Below, one piece after another: positions 32,665-43,513 of a DNA stretch of 64,000 bases. The notes under the pieces are model-generated. The model worked only from the letters and a program-made list of their open reading frames with translations, was not told where the DNA came from and made no database searches. Numbering within the stretch: the stretch's first letter is position 1; each line of letters opens with the position of its first letter. Origin of the DNA: Rhynchopus euleeides (taxonomy: Eukaryota; Euglenozoa; Diplonemea; Diplonemida; Diplonemidae); contig OY723305.1 of the NCBI GenBank assembly GCA_963210315.1, positions 868,001 to 932,000 on the forward strand, given 5' to 3'. A program made the translations under genes and the position numbers.

Positions 32665-33852
32665 TAGGCATACTTGTCCCCCCATATGGGGAACCCCCTA
32701 AATCTGGGGGAAATATGGGGGGTCGCAAAACCCCGCCCCCATATGGGGAAAAAGGCTGAAAATATGGGGAAAAACCGGTAAAATATGGGGGAATATGGGG
32801 GAAATATGGGGCCCATATGGGGGGATATGGGGGTATTCGTGCTGCAACGGGAGAACATCAAACCACTCATGCACACACACACACGAAGTGCGCGTCGAAA
32901 CCGGCATCATGCCTTGTTGGGGATCCTCCAGGAGTCCGATCCTGGGGGGTGCGCGCTCGTTCAGGTGTGGCCAGGTCTGGCCCCCCCCTGGAAGATCCCC
33001 CAGGTGGGTCGCACCGACCTCCTGTTCCTCTCCTGCGCCGATACAGCGGCAGCGGAGGGCGAACGCTTCCCGGTTTGGCGGGGCACCGCAGTGACAGCGG
33101 CAGCGGTGGTGGACACATACGCACAGACACACAGAGCGCGTTCAGGGTTAACAGCTCCTCACAACACACACTCTTGTGTTTTTAAGTCCTGTCTGGCACG
33201 TCACTCTCACACTCGCTGTCCTCCTCCTCTGGTGTGTTTGCGATTGCGAACTGCCCCCTGAGATCCTTATTAGATAAGGGAATTCACAAGCAGTGCATTC
33301 TGGGGTGTCAGGCGCTTCCGCCACTTTTGACCGCTCCGAGCGCCGAAAAGTCGGAGTCGACGCTCGTCACCAGGCAGTGCTTGACATGTTCAAGCTGCAT
33401 CTGCCGGGTGGAATGAGACCTGTGAAGGCCAGTACAAGGACTGGCTGCAGGACGCAACTGTTCTGCCAGCAAAGACAGGACTACTGGACAGCATGCTCTG
33501 ATGACCGCTACTCAGACTTGAAGAAAGTGGCGGTCGGCGCTCTCACAGCACCTTTTGTGGTCTGACTCGAGCACTTCAGCCGAGCGTTTCCTCTCCGCAG
33601 AAAGCGACGATGCGAGATGGCTCTGCAAGGTGCTAGACGTCTCCTGTCAGTCGCTGACTTCACACCCTGTGAAAAGCAGAACGAAGAGAACTGTTTGTTG
33701 ACTGCTTCCACCTGAGGAACCCCTGGGTTTTCCCCCATATATCCCCCATATGGGGGAAATATGGGGGAACAGGACTTGAAAAACCCCCCATATTCCCCCC
33801 ATATTTTCCCCATATTTTTAGCCTTCCCCATATGGGGGTACAAGTATGCCTA
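32665..33852. mobile_element. TA-ended inverted-repeat element, 1.19 kb
   Basis: The left tip TAGGCATACTTGTCCCCCCA and right tip (ending GTACAAGTATGCCTA) are inverted. Next to them, ATGGGG palindromes (CCCATATGGG and relatives) occur in both arms. The core (32840-33690) holds CA-rich and GC-rich sequence with open frames but no recognised protein. A half copy of the same left arm flanks D1 at 24773 and 27795. Confidence 0.8.
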
Positions 33853-33887
33853 GGGGGGGTCAGAAGGTCCAAAAAAGCGTCGATCAG

Positions 33888-35353
33888 CCACTTTTTTGAG
33901 AAATCGCGCTAAGGCCACAAAACCCCCACCAACCACCCAGAACCACCCCAAAACCCTCCGGAAATGCATCCCAGGGGTGTTTCATGACCATTTGGCACTA
34001 TTTTTTGCCATTTTTTCGCCATGTAATTTTCGTGCCCCCCTTTTGTACCTCAGGGGGGCCAGAAGGGGGCCAGGCATCTCGCATTTCCCCTGTGGCACAT
34101 GCCTCGAACAGCCAAGGTGAGAGAAGCTGCCCAGAAGCAGGCCGGGATCTTCTTGGGGCATCTTCTGACGACTATTTGTGAAGTAGGCACGCACAGAATA
34201 CGCAGGATAGGTACGCGGACTGTAACGGATGTACGGACGTGCCCATGCCCACGGGGCTGGGGAATATAGAGGGCCCGAACAGCATGAGATGAATCAGGGG
34301 GGAAGGAAGCGGGTGCGGTGCCTGAATTTCACCGAGGGTGTGATAATCGCAAGAGCTGCACTGGGAGGTCCGCAGTAGACGAGGGTGCGTTGCGATCCCC
34401 GAGTCCATGCGCTGGACGTGCTGTGTGCGGACGAAGCCTCAAGCCCGCCCCAGGCCTGTCACCCTTTTTCGTTTCAGGGAGCGATGGAATTGACAGCGCA
34501 TGTATACACGTCCGTCACAGGTGAACCGGAGAAATGTGTGCAAGTTGATGCATAGCTGCATGACCATGTCCAGATTCAAGGGGAAGAAAGTAGCTGCCTT
34601 TGCGGGCTTCCTGGGTGCCTGTTACCGCTGCAACGTAAGAGAAGCACACCGACTAGAGCCTGCAGCAGCGATACTCATACGGAATGCAGTCAAGACATCA
34701 TGAGGTCGAGGCTGAAGGATCCATGCGGATGATGGAGAAGCCACGTACCCGGATCCGCAGCTGCCCCGTGTCACGGTTACGCTGAAAGATCCCATGCAAT
34801 CCTTGGATGCCGTCCTTGGGGACCGCCTCCCGGCATAAGCCATCACGTACCATGCATAATCACAGCCATGGGCCCTTCGGACCTTGCGAGTTCCCTTTAC
34901 ACCCCACTGAGGAACAGGTGCAACGTGCCCGACAGGCTGCCTGCCTGCAGATCGCTGAAGATATCTGGGCAGATATCCACCAGGCGCGGATAGTCGCAAA
35001 GACGGACCGTGAGCTGAACAGGCGATCCATGCATAAAAGTGGTGGATGAGGCTGGAAAACATGTCTTCCCCACTCATGGTGTGACTAGGAGCTGCCCATG
35101 GAGGTTATTGTGGAATATATGCACATCCCACCTGCAATCAAACGGCAAATAGCAGAACAGCCCCCTCGTGGCCCCCCTTCTGGCCCCCCTGAGGTACAAA
35201 AGGGGGGCACGAAAATTACATGGCGAAAAAATGGCAAAAAATAGTGCCAAATGGTCATGAAACACCCCTGGGATGCATTTCCGGAGGGTTTTGGGGTGGT
35301 TATGGGTTGGTGGGGGTTTTGTGGCCTTAGCGCGATTTCTCAAAAATGGGGGC
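33888..35353. mobile_element. Long-TIR element, 1.47 kb
   Basis: The left arm (33888-34071) and right arm (35170-35353) are inverted copies of about 184 bp. Pairs include TTTTTGAGAAATCGCGCTAA with TTAGCGCGATTTCTCAAAAA, and GTACCTCAGGGGGGCCAGAA with TTCTGGCCCCCCTGAGGTAC. Identity is above 90% by eye. The core of about 1.1 kb has no recognised ORF. Confidence 0.85.
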
Positions 35354-35739
35354 AATTTACACACTTCTGCCCCTCCCTACCCCCCCCCCCTACCACACAC
35401 ACCACCACTACCACCGCCGACACACACAAAATGTGAAGCTTTTTGCTTCGTGTGGAGCGCACTGAGCACCTCCTGTCACTTGATGCGATATCCGCTGTCT
35501 AAGGGGGGGAGGGGGGGGGGGGGGGGAATACTCGGCTGTGCCCTGATATGCGTTTAGCTTGGGGTCAGGCGAGCGAACTGGCATCATCACAGAGGGGGCC
35601 CGCGAGGTGGGCCACACAGCGTGGGATTCACCAGGTTTCCCGCTGATCCGTATTGCAATTTGGGTTAGCGTGCTGGCATCGCAGCCTGGCCCCGAAGGAC
35701 CATACCGTGAGGAACCGGGCCCGCTATCCTACTTTTGCT
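35354..35739. other. Short intergenic stretch with G tract
   Basis: Contains CAC-rich sequence and a G tract (about 35506-35527). The direct repeat described below begins at 35637. Confidence 0.5.
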
Positions 35740-35978
35740 CTACGTGACACCACACGGTTTCGCTCTCCTCCTCGTTGCGCTGTAAAGGAGGGGGGACACA
35801 CACACACTGGAAGCCGGAGATTGCGCCTGCTGGTACTGAGGCGCAATCGTCGCGACGACGCGTTGAAAAGAGCGCGGAATAGCCGCCGAACGAAAGATGG
35901 TGGGAGAGGGGATGCAGCGGGTGCGCTTCGGAACCGCACGCAACACCTGCTTCCGGAGGAAACGAGAACGAGAAGGAC
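35637..35978. repeat. 342-bp direct repeat, copy 1 (3' end of the repetitive gene)
   Basis: Near-identical to 37828-38169 in the same orientation and of equal length, with only a few substitutions. It encodes the last 80 or so residues of the 35740-37821 ORF plus its 3' flank. Confidence 0.9.
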
Positions 35979-37821
35979 GGACAGCACGAGTCTTGCGCTC
36001 CAAGAAGCGCAAGGCCTGTGAGGCCCGTGGGAAAGGGGAAGGCACGCCTGATTTAGCTGTGCTGATGATCGTGCGGGAGGAAGGAAAACCTGCTCTGTTG
36101 TTATGAAACGAGCATCGCTCCAGGGCAGATTCGTCTGCCTCCCGCATGTGCGCTACACATTTCTGCGCGCGGGGAACCGAGGACTCAGAAGGGGAGGAAG
36201 GGGAGAAAGGAAGTCGACGCCCCACGCAAGGGCTCGGCGACGTGCACTCGGGGGAGAGCGTGTCGCTCCCCTGGTGAGACGGCGTTTCAGCCTGATAATC
36301 GGGAAGAGAGGGGGTTGCAGAGTCTAAAGGCACTAGGGGCTCCTGACATGGAGAGGGTGGTGGGGGTGACACAGTGTCTGATGGGGGATTAAGCCGAGTG
36401 TCGGCGGGCTGAAAGCCCGGCGAGTCATCCACAACAAGGGAGGGTGCAGGCGAGAGAGGAAGGGGGGCAGCAAGTTCTGATGGGGACATGATACTATCCT
36501 CGTCAGGCCGAGGGCTTGACGCTGAAACCGGTCCCCTGGTGAGACCCTTGACGCTGAAACCGCTCCCCTGGTGAGACGGCGTTTCTGCCTGCCAGTCTGG
36601 AAGAGAGGGTGTTGCCGTGTCTAGAGGCATTAGGGGCTCCTGACATGGAGAGGGTGGTGGGGGTGACACAGTGTCTGATGGGGGACTAAGCCGAGTGTCG
36701 GCGGGCTGAAAGCCCGGCGAGTCATCCACAACAAGAGAGGGTGCAGGCGAGAGAGGAAGGGGGGAAGCAAGTTCTGATGGGGACATGATACTATCCTCGT
36801 CAGGCCGAAGGCTTGGCGCTGAAACCGGTGAGCCAGGGGACACGGGAGGTTGAGGCTCTGCTCCTCTGTTGTGAAAGGAGCGTCTCCCCAGGGCGGATTC
36901 GTCTGCCTCCTGTATGGGTGCCACTCGCTTCTGCGCGCGGGGTATCGAAGACACAGATGGGGGAGAGGGAGAGAAAGGGAGGCGGCGCCCCACGTAAGGG
37001 CTCTGAAAGCCCCGCTGTGAGGCGCACTCTCGAAGGGTCGGTGAGCCCGTCTGCGGGGTCTGTAGTCCGTCCAGCAGGTCTGTGTGCAGCACGAGCTCCG
37101 GAGCCGGAGAGGGCGCCGGAGGCGGTGCTGCATCTGCTGGTGGAACGCGGCAAGCATCACCGGGTTGGGAGCCCGGCGAGTCTTCCGCAACAAGCGCAAC
37201 GTGCTCCACACCCATCTGACGCGGGGTAGGGGAAGCAGGGGTATTCATTTGAGGGGAAGGCGAGAAAAGAAAACCAGGAAATTCGCGTGGGGTCAACGCA
37301 GATGACTCCGCAGAAGAACCCAACTCGCCCTCACTGGGCTGATCGTCGGGGCAGTGAAGAGCCAAATGTTCAATCACGCCCGGCCAAAGAAGAAGAAGAG
37401 ACGCACACATGTCCCACTCTGGCTGACGCACACACACTATCCCAGCCCCCCAGAGGGACGGGCCCTCGTCCGAGTGATCCAAACAAATGGCGGTGCGTTT
37501 CACGGCATCCTGCCCCATCGAGTCCTCTTCAGAGGCGTCCAGAACGATAGCGGTGCGTTTCACCGCAGCCGCAGCCGTCGTGTCGCTATCCATCTCAGAC
37601 GAGGGAGGGACTTCCTCGCTGGCGGAGCCCGCATCTTCAGCGTCGTCTCCATCATGCTCAGTGGCACCAGAGCTGCCCTCCTCTCCCTCGCTGTCGGAGT
37701 CGTCATCGCAGCTGCTGCTGTCGTCATCCGTGCTCGCAACTTGGTCGACCCTGGGGGCGCGCCCATGGTGGCCGGCCGCGCAGCATGTCTTCACATTGGC
37801 GCAGGTGCCGCATCGCGTCAT
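35740..37821 (-). CDS. Ser/Pro-rich repetitive protein, unknown function
   Basis: An uninterrupted frame of 693 residues. The N-terminus is Cys-rich (MTRCGTCANVKTCC), followed by an acidic Asp/Ser/Glu stretch (about 30-75). Two KRTAI-LD repeats follow, then a long Ser/Pro-rich disordered region and an Arg-rich C-terminal part (SRSRFLRKQVLRAVPKRTR). A block of about 90 residues (RPDEDSIMSPSELA to QAETPSHQGS) is tandemly repeated, and GRRLPFSPS plus RAQK...ADESAL also occurs twice. The preservation of frame through the repeats favours a real or recently functional gene. No domain is recognised, and it may belong to a mobile or rapidly evolving family. The last 80 codons recur upstream in 37931-38169. 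Confidence 0.45.
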   Translation of the reverse strand: MTRCGTCANVKTCCAAGHHGRAPRVDQVASTDDDSSSCDDDSDSEGEEGSSGATEHDGDDAEDAGSASEEVPPSSEMDSDTTAAAAVKRTAIVLDASEEDSMGQDAVKRTAICLDHSDEGPSLWGAGIVCVRQPEWDMCASLLLLWPGVIEHLALHCPDDQPSEGELGSSAESSALTPREFPGFLFSPSPQMNTPASPTPRQMGVEHVALVAEDSPGSQPGDACRVPPADAAPPPAPSPAPELVLHTDLLDGLQTPQTGSPTLRECASQRGFQSPYVGRRLPFSPSPPSVSSIPRAQKRVAPIQEADESALGRRSFHNRGAEPQPPVSPGSPVSAPSLRPDEDSIMSPSELASPLPLSPAPSLVVDDSPGFQPADTRLSPPSDTVSPPPPSPCQEPLMPLDTATPSLPDWQAETPSHQGSGFSVKGLTRGPVSASSPRPDEDSIMSPSELAAPLPLSPAPSLVVDDSPGFQPADTRLNPPSDTVSPPPPSPCQEPLVPLDSATPSLPDYQAETPSHQGSDTLSPECTSPSPCVGRRLPFSPSSPSESSVPRAQKCVAHMREADESALERCSFHNNRAGFPSSRTIISTAKSGVPSPFPRASQALRFLERKTRAVRPSRSRFLRKQVLRAVPKRTRCIPSPTIFRSAAIPRSFQRVVATIAPQYQQAQSPASSVCVSPLLYSATRRRAKPCGVT

Positions 37822-37827
37822 GTGGTA

Positions 37828-38169
37828 TTCCCGCTGATCCGTATTGCAATTTGGGTTAGCGTGCTGGCATCGCAGCCTGGCCCCGAAGGACCATACCGTG
37901 AGGAACCGGGCCCGCTATCCTACTCTTGCTCTACGTGACACCACACGGTTTCGCTCTCCTCCTCGTTGCGCTGTAAAGGAGGGGGGACACACACACACTG
38001 GAAGCCGGAGATTGCGCCTGCTGATACTGAGGCGCAATCTTCGCGACGACGCGTTGAAAAGAGCGCGGAATAGCCGCCGAACGAAAGATGGTGGGAGAGG
38101 GGATGCAGCGGGTGCGCTTCGGAACCGCACGCAACACCTGCTTCCGGAGGAAACGAGAACGAGAAGGAC
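37828..38169. pseudogene. Truncated tandem copy of the repetitive gene's 3' end (342-bp repeat, copy 2)
   Basis: On the minus strand it encodes the same C-terminus (SRFLRKQVLRAVPKRTR and on) with one or two changes, and stops at 37931. Its 5' part is replaced abruptly at about 38170 by GAACCGGTTC array DNA. The shared 10-mer CCGCTGATCC occurs at the repeat start and again just after its end. This is best explained as a broken neighbouring copy, 7 bp upstream of the intact ORF's start codon. Confidence 0.7.
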
Positions 38170-38194
38170 CGCTGATCCGACACGACGCGCTGGC

Positions 38195-38460
38195 ACGGGC
38201 TGAACCGGTTCTGGAACCGGTTCGGCGGAACCGGTTCACCGGCGAACCGGTTCGGTGGAACCGGTTCCAGAACCGGTTCGGACGAACCGGTTCACCGGTG
38301 AACCGGTTCCGCCGAACCGGTTCACCGGTAAACCGGTTCCGCCGGTGAACCGGTTCCGCCCGAACCGGTTCCAGAACCGACATTTGCGAACCGGGCAAAG
38401 TGGGTCCCGACCGGTTGGCCGTGTACCGGTCGGTGGACCGGTAGACGGACCTGACCCGCA
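38195..38460. repeat. Array of the palindrome GAACCGGTTC, block 1
   Basis: Many overlapping copies of the perfect 10-bp palindrome GAACCGGTTC, separated by about 5-15 bp of Acc/Ggt-rich sequence and followed by GACCGGT variants (38407-38450). Every half-site can pair with every other. Similar blocks are at 41850-41985 and 42184-42440. Confidence 0.85.
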
Positions 38461-39517
38461 CTGAGTCATCTCAGACCTATGGGTTTCAGTCCCAGTGTCA
38501 GATTCAGACCTACTGATCCAGAACCGCACCCTCTCCTTCCACACCAATTGTATCCGCTGCTCATGGGTCCGAGTGACGACGATAGCAATGACGATGGCTC
38601 CATAGCAAAGATGGCTACCACCGTCAAAGCTCATCTGGAACAGAAACTGTCCCAGATGGAAGTCTCCTGTATAAATACAGGGTTCGGGTTTCCCACGAGT
38701 GTAACGCAGATACGTGCAGGTGTGTCAAGAGAGTGTGCAGCTCACAGCAGTTCCTCATCCTTGGTTCTGAACCCCACAGTTCTTCGAATCACAGTGACAA
38801 CAGGGAGGCCAGATCCAAAGATCAGGCTTTCCCAGACGCGGTTCAACTGGTGACGACCGTTGTTGAGAGACCGGAGCGGAGGTCGACGTCGGCTTATCTC
38901 ATGCTACGGCAGGGGTGAGGACTCAGCCGCCACCCCGGGTGGTTTGCAGGTTGAACAGGTTGTGTGGTTCCATTGATCAACATAGGTCGGCCTGTCTGAT
39001 AAGACTCAGCCACCCTGCGGGTCAATTTATTCTGCGTATCCGTCAGGTGGACCACCGGGTGGGGAGAGATCCGGTGTGAGGCACTTGGGTCCGTCCAGGT
39101 GGGCAGGGGGAACCTGGGGGCGGGGGGCCTCAAAACCCGTCTACCAGTGCCGCTTCTAATCTCGTCGGTCTTGTCCCAACCACCACCAGCCAGCCCAGAA
39201 CGCCCTGACGCTGCGACCTCGTCGATTTTTCCGTTTCGCCCATCCGCCCAACTCCGCCAACCCAACCAGCCCTACCCTTTCTCCCAGTCAGGGCGGTACT
39301 CACACGAGCGGCAAAGCGCTGGGGGAGGGGGGGGGGGGGACATCAATAGGGGAGGGGAGGGGAGGGGGGAGGAAGGGAGGGGAGGAAGGGGGGGGGGTTA
39401 TGTTGTTTCTAACCCAGACCTGCTGTGCAGAGCCCGGGGGAGGGGGTGGCCAGCCCCTGTCTAACCATTCACAACGGCCACCTGCACACATCTATGAAAG
39501 GGGGGGGGGGGAAGGTC

Positions 39518-39548
<31 letters not shown>

Positions 39549-40995
39549 TGGTGGGGGGGGGGACGCTGCTCCGCCTACTCGCCCCGCTCCACCTCCGTCT
39601 GCAGCTTGCGCATGTAGATTTATTCTAAAAAGGCGCCTTTTTGACCAAAAGGCAAAATTTCCTCCCATCATGCTCCCGTACCACAGAGGCCTGCCTCTGT
39701 GTATGTGTACGTTTTGCGATGACGGGGTGTGGAACCTGGCGTAGACCGAGCTACAACACAGGCGCCGTGGGTCAATTTTTTTTAGAAAAGGCCTTGACCA
39801 AAGGCATCCCCCTAACACTTAATTGCTCTGCTTCAACCTGAACCGACCCTCTAGGCAGCGTGAGGTGGCTACGTCGAGCCACTTCGTGGACAGCTGCAGT
39901 ACCCTTCCCTTGTGTTCCTCTGTCAGGGGAACAACACAATAGCAGCATACGTATTGTTTCATTTCAGTCAGCCAAGGAAAGTCGAGGAGTTCGAGCCGTT
40001 GAACAGTAACCAGAGGATGACAAGCAGGTTGAATATGCAAGCAGTGATCTCCTGTGTACCCTTGGACCCACATTAAACTCGAACTGAAGCCCTCAGTCGT
40101 CCTTGACCAGATTCAGACCCGCTTTTCCAGAACCGCACCCCCTCCCTCCACTCCAAGTGTATCCGCTGCTCATGGGCCCACGTGACCACAAAGACTTAAT
40201 CGTGACTCCATAGCAAAGATGGCTACCACGCTCAAGACCATCTGTGAACAGACGGTGGTCTCCTGTTTCCAGGGGTATGGAATTACCACGAGTGTAATGC
40301 AGGTACGGTAGGTGTGTCAAGAAGGTTTGCAGCTCACAGCAGGTCGTCATCTTCGTTCTGAACCTTGGTTCTGAAGTCGACAGCTCCTCAAGTCGGAGGC
40401 ACACAAAGGATGGGTTCCGCAACTGTCCAACTATCTACAGACTCACAGCCCAGAAGGTGCAGTCCAGGTTCCACAGAGCAAATTAAATGTTAGCATTTCT
40501 GCACAACTACCGTATCGCAAATCGCAGCGGCGGTAGAAGTGTCTGACTCTAAAACGGCGAGGTATCAGTCTTGACGCTGGAAAATTCCGTTCGGAAATAC
40601 CAAACACATCCAGAAAGTGGAAGGAATGGGCGCCAAGATGATGCGAACGATTTTTGGGGGGAGGGGGTGGACTGCCCTGTATCGTGATACCCGTGAGGGT
40701 AAAAAAATACAGGGCAGGGAGGCACAGGCGCAGGCACAACAGAGGCAATACATAGGCAGGCACCAATGGGAAAAGCGACCTCTTCTGGGACAGGCTGGGG
40801 AGGGGGGTGGGGAGGGCGGCGCTGGGGCGGCTGCATGCGGTACCTGCGGTTCCGGTCCGGATTTTCGTCCGGACCGGTACCGCATTTGAGGGGCAAGAAT
40901 CTGATTTCCGAGGCCCGGGAATGGTCGCAGTGGCTTCAAATGGCCAAAAACGTTCAATTTACCCCCCGGAAAAAAAATTCGAAAGGGTCCCCCTC
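38461..40995. other. Intergenic; poly-G tracts, no gene recognised
   Basis: 38461-38920 and 40100-40420 share blocks (CAGAACCGCACCCTCTCC-like, GTGTATCCGCTGCTCATGGG and CCATAGCAAAGATGGCTACC) in direct orientation, so this is another diverged repeat pair. Long G tracts occur at about 39498-39562. 40832-40996 is a repeat copy shared with 41995-42160. Confidence 0.5.
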
Positions 40996-40996
40996 A
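40832..40996. repeat. 165-bp repeat containing module M3 (partner 41995-42160)
   Basis: Begins TGCATGCGGTACCTGCGGTT and continues through TCCGGATTTTCGTCCGGACC into the 130-bp module (GCATTTGAGGGGCAAGAATC to GGGTCCCCCT). It is nearly identical to 41995-42160. Confidence 0.85.
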
Positions 40997-41817
40997 GGGC
41001 TAATCCTAACTTCATACCCAAACCCGGGGGTCAGGAATTCCCAGATTTCTCCCCTGTTTAGCGCGTTTTTTTTACCTCTGTTTGGCGCGTTTTTTTTACC
41101 ACTGGGAGCCCCATGCAGGAACGGGTGAAATTTTTGGGCCTGTGTGGGAAAAAACATACTCGTGGAAACCGCTGTCGCGAATCGTTCCACTGCGACCAGA
41201 AAAAGTCCGAAAAACTGGAGGTGCGGTCTCCCAGCGAGGGGTGAGGTCGAGACATATTTATGGGAAAATGGGTGGACCAGGTGTTTCTCGTGGGGGATGA
41301 CGTCTTTATGATGAATCCTCTGGACACCCGCCCCTTTTCCTGCTTATTCCCAGCCAAACCCCCCAAACCCGCTACACGGGTTAGCCAAACCAGGATTTCT
41401 TGCAGGTAACATCCAGACGCTCACTACCGTGGCCTCCGCGGCTGGGGGGCTCCGCCCCCCAGACCCCCCCGTGGCGTATGCCTGTCCAGGACCCAAGTCC
41501 TTTCGAGTCACATGCAACAAGCCTTGCAGTGTTCCTCTATCCCGGTCCGTCTGGGGCTATACGAAAAGTGCGCAGATGTGCCTGAGCCGCAGCGCCTCCC
41601 TGTCAAAACCTTTGCCTTGAGTGGTGCATCGACGGAGGCGTGACGAGAGCGAGAGCGGAACAGTCCAAAAGCGCACATTTTCGTGCATCTTTCTGGACAC
41701 AGTGGGTGTGCCCCTCCATGAAAACCACCCACAAGCAGGTATCCCTGTTTAGCGCGTTTTTTTGACACCCAAAACTGGATTTTGGCCCCGATCCCCCCCG
41801 GATTTAGGATTAGCCCT
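40996..41817. mobile_element. Inverted-repeat element, 0.82 kb, AGGGCTAATCCTAA ends
   Basis: The tips AGGGCTAATCCTAA and TTAGGATTAGCCCT are perfect. Inside are three CTGTTTRGCGCGTTTTTT copies (41054, 41081, 41746) and the GC-hairpin module (41427-41472). No gene recognised. Confidence 0.6.
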
Positions 41818-41849
41818 GGTCCCCCTATAGAAATCCAGTCAGGACTGCG

Positions 41850-42440
41850 TGAACCGGTTCTAGAACCGGTTTGTGAACCGGTTCCAGAACCGGTTCACAA
41901 ACCGGTTCTAGAACCGGTTCCCGAACCGGTTCGGGAACCGGTTCTGGGCAAACCGGTTCTAGAACCGGTTCGCGAACCGGTTTCTGCCAGTTTCTGCATG
42001 CGGTACCTGCGGTTCCGGTCCGGATTTTCGTCCGGACCGGTACCGCATTTGAGGGGCAAGAATCTGATTTCCGAGGCCCGGGAATGGTCGCAGTGGCTTC
42101 AAATGGCCAAAAACGTTCAATTTACCCCCACGAAAAAAAAATTCGAAAGGGTCCCCCTATAGAAATCCGGTCAGGACTGGGGGAACCGGTTTCAGAACCG
42201 GTTCCGGAACCGGTTCCAGAACCGGTTCGAGAACCGGTTCCGGAACCGGTTCTGAAACCGGTTCCTGCAAACCGGTTCACGAACCGGTTTTTGCCAGTTT
42301 CAGAACCGGTCCCAGCCGGTTCTGAACCTGTCCTCAACCGGTTCGGATTTGTCAGTAACCGGTTTGCCGTTGTGATTTCAACCGGTTCCCAAACCGGTTC
42401 CCAAGGAACCGGTTACTGTTTTCAAACCGGTTCAGGAGAT
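41850..42440. repeat. GAACCGGTTC palindrome array, block 2, split by module M4
   Basis: Dense GAACCGGTTC and AACCGGTT copies at 41850-41985 and 42184-42440, interrupted by the 165-bp repeat (41995-42160). The sequence CCCCCTATAGAAATCC occurs before each half (41822 and 42152). Confidence 0.85.
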
Positions 42441-42779
42441 TTCTGCCAGCGCGTCGTGGACAGGCCTGTCGCTAACTTTTCGATTTTGGAGATTTGGTGG
42501 GTTGACGCTCCTGTTTTGGGGGGGGATCAGGGGGGAAAACACTAGGGGTCAATTTTTCTCGCGCGCGCTTCGTGCGCGCTCGTGTTGCCAAATTTTGAAT
42601 TTTCCCATCGGTGGACCACTAGGTGGGCACGGTGTGAGGCGCTGGGTTCCTTCCGTGGTTCCTCTCCCGCTCGCGCCGTCGGGTGCCGGAGGAAACCAAA
42701 AAATGGCTTTCGGGACCATGATTTCGACGCTGCCCCCTGATATGTCACGGCCGTCAAAGCGCAAGGACTTGGTTACTAG

Positions 42780-43030
42780 ACGGGCACGCGAGATGGGGGG
42801 TCTGGGGGGCAGAGCCCCCCATCCGCCGGAGGCCACGGTAGTGAGCATCTGTTCATTGTGGGCGTACAGATTCTGTGTGAGTTGGCTGCGTCCTCCTGAG
42901 GCTACTGGAGTGGGTGGATTCCCTGACCTGATGGGAATCGAATGACTTGAGTACGAGACATACGCCACAGGGGGGTCTGGGGGGCGGAGCCCCCCAGCCG
43001 CCGGAGGCCACGGTAGTGAGCATCTGTTCC
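42780..43030. repeat. Two direct copies of the GC-hairpin module
   Basis: GGGGTCTGGGGGGCAGAGCC (about 42796) and GGGGTCTGGGGGGCGGAGCC (about 42972), each followed by CCGGAGGCCACGGTAGTGAG and CATCTGTTC. Both are inverted relative to the copies at 18315 and 41427. Confidence 0.8.
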
Positions 43031-43044
43031 TGCAAAACCATACT

Positions 43045-43325
43045 CTCTTCGACGTCGACCCAGTGAAAGTGGGTTGACGCTTGGTCGACGCTTGGTGAGC
43101 GTCGACCCAGTGTAACCGGGCCAACGCTAGGTTAGCGTCGACCCAGTGTAATAAATGGGTTGACGCTTGGTCCAGGCTTGAATGGCAACCCAGTTCCACT
43201 AGGTCGACGCTCCAAGCCTCGACCAAGCGTCAACCCAGTCCACTGGGTCGACGCTGGGTCGACGCTTTTTTATGGGGGGGAAACCCAAAATCACTGGGTC
43301 GACGGTCGACGCTTAGCGACATGCC
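43045..43325. repeat. Array of GTCGACCCAGT / AGCGTCGAC half-sites in both orientations
   Basis: Interleaved forward and inverted copies of GCGTCGACCCAGTG and TGGGTTGACGCTTGGTCGAC make an extensively self-complementary block of about 280 bp. It ends near a poly-G tract at 43352. Confidence 0.8.
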
Positions 43326-43513
43326 TGCCACGACCGTCGTGGATTCACTCGGGGGGGGGGGGAGGGGGGGTGTTATCAGAAACGCAGACAACACAGGCAG
43401 ATTGTGCATGAAACAGCCGATGCGATAACGCCGTCAAGAACCCTATCCTCCTTGCAACGGGGAGTCAGCAACCGTAATATAATCTGGCTTGTGCTGATCA
43501 CATCAAGCCCTTC

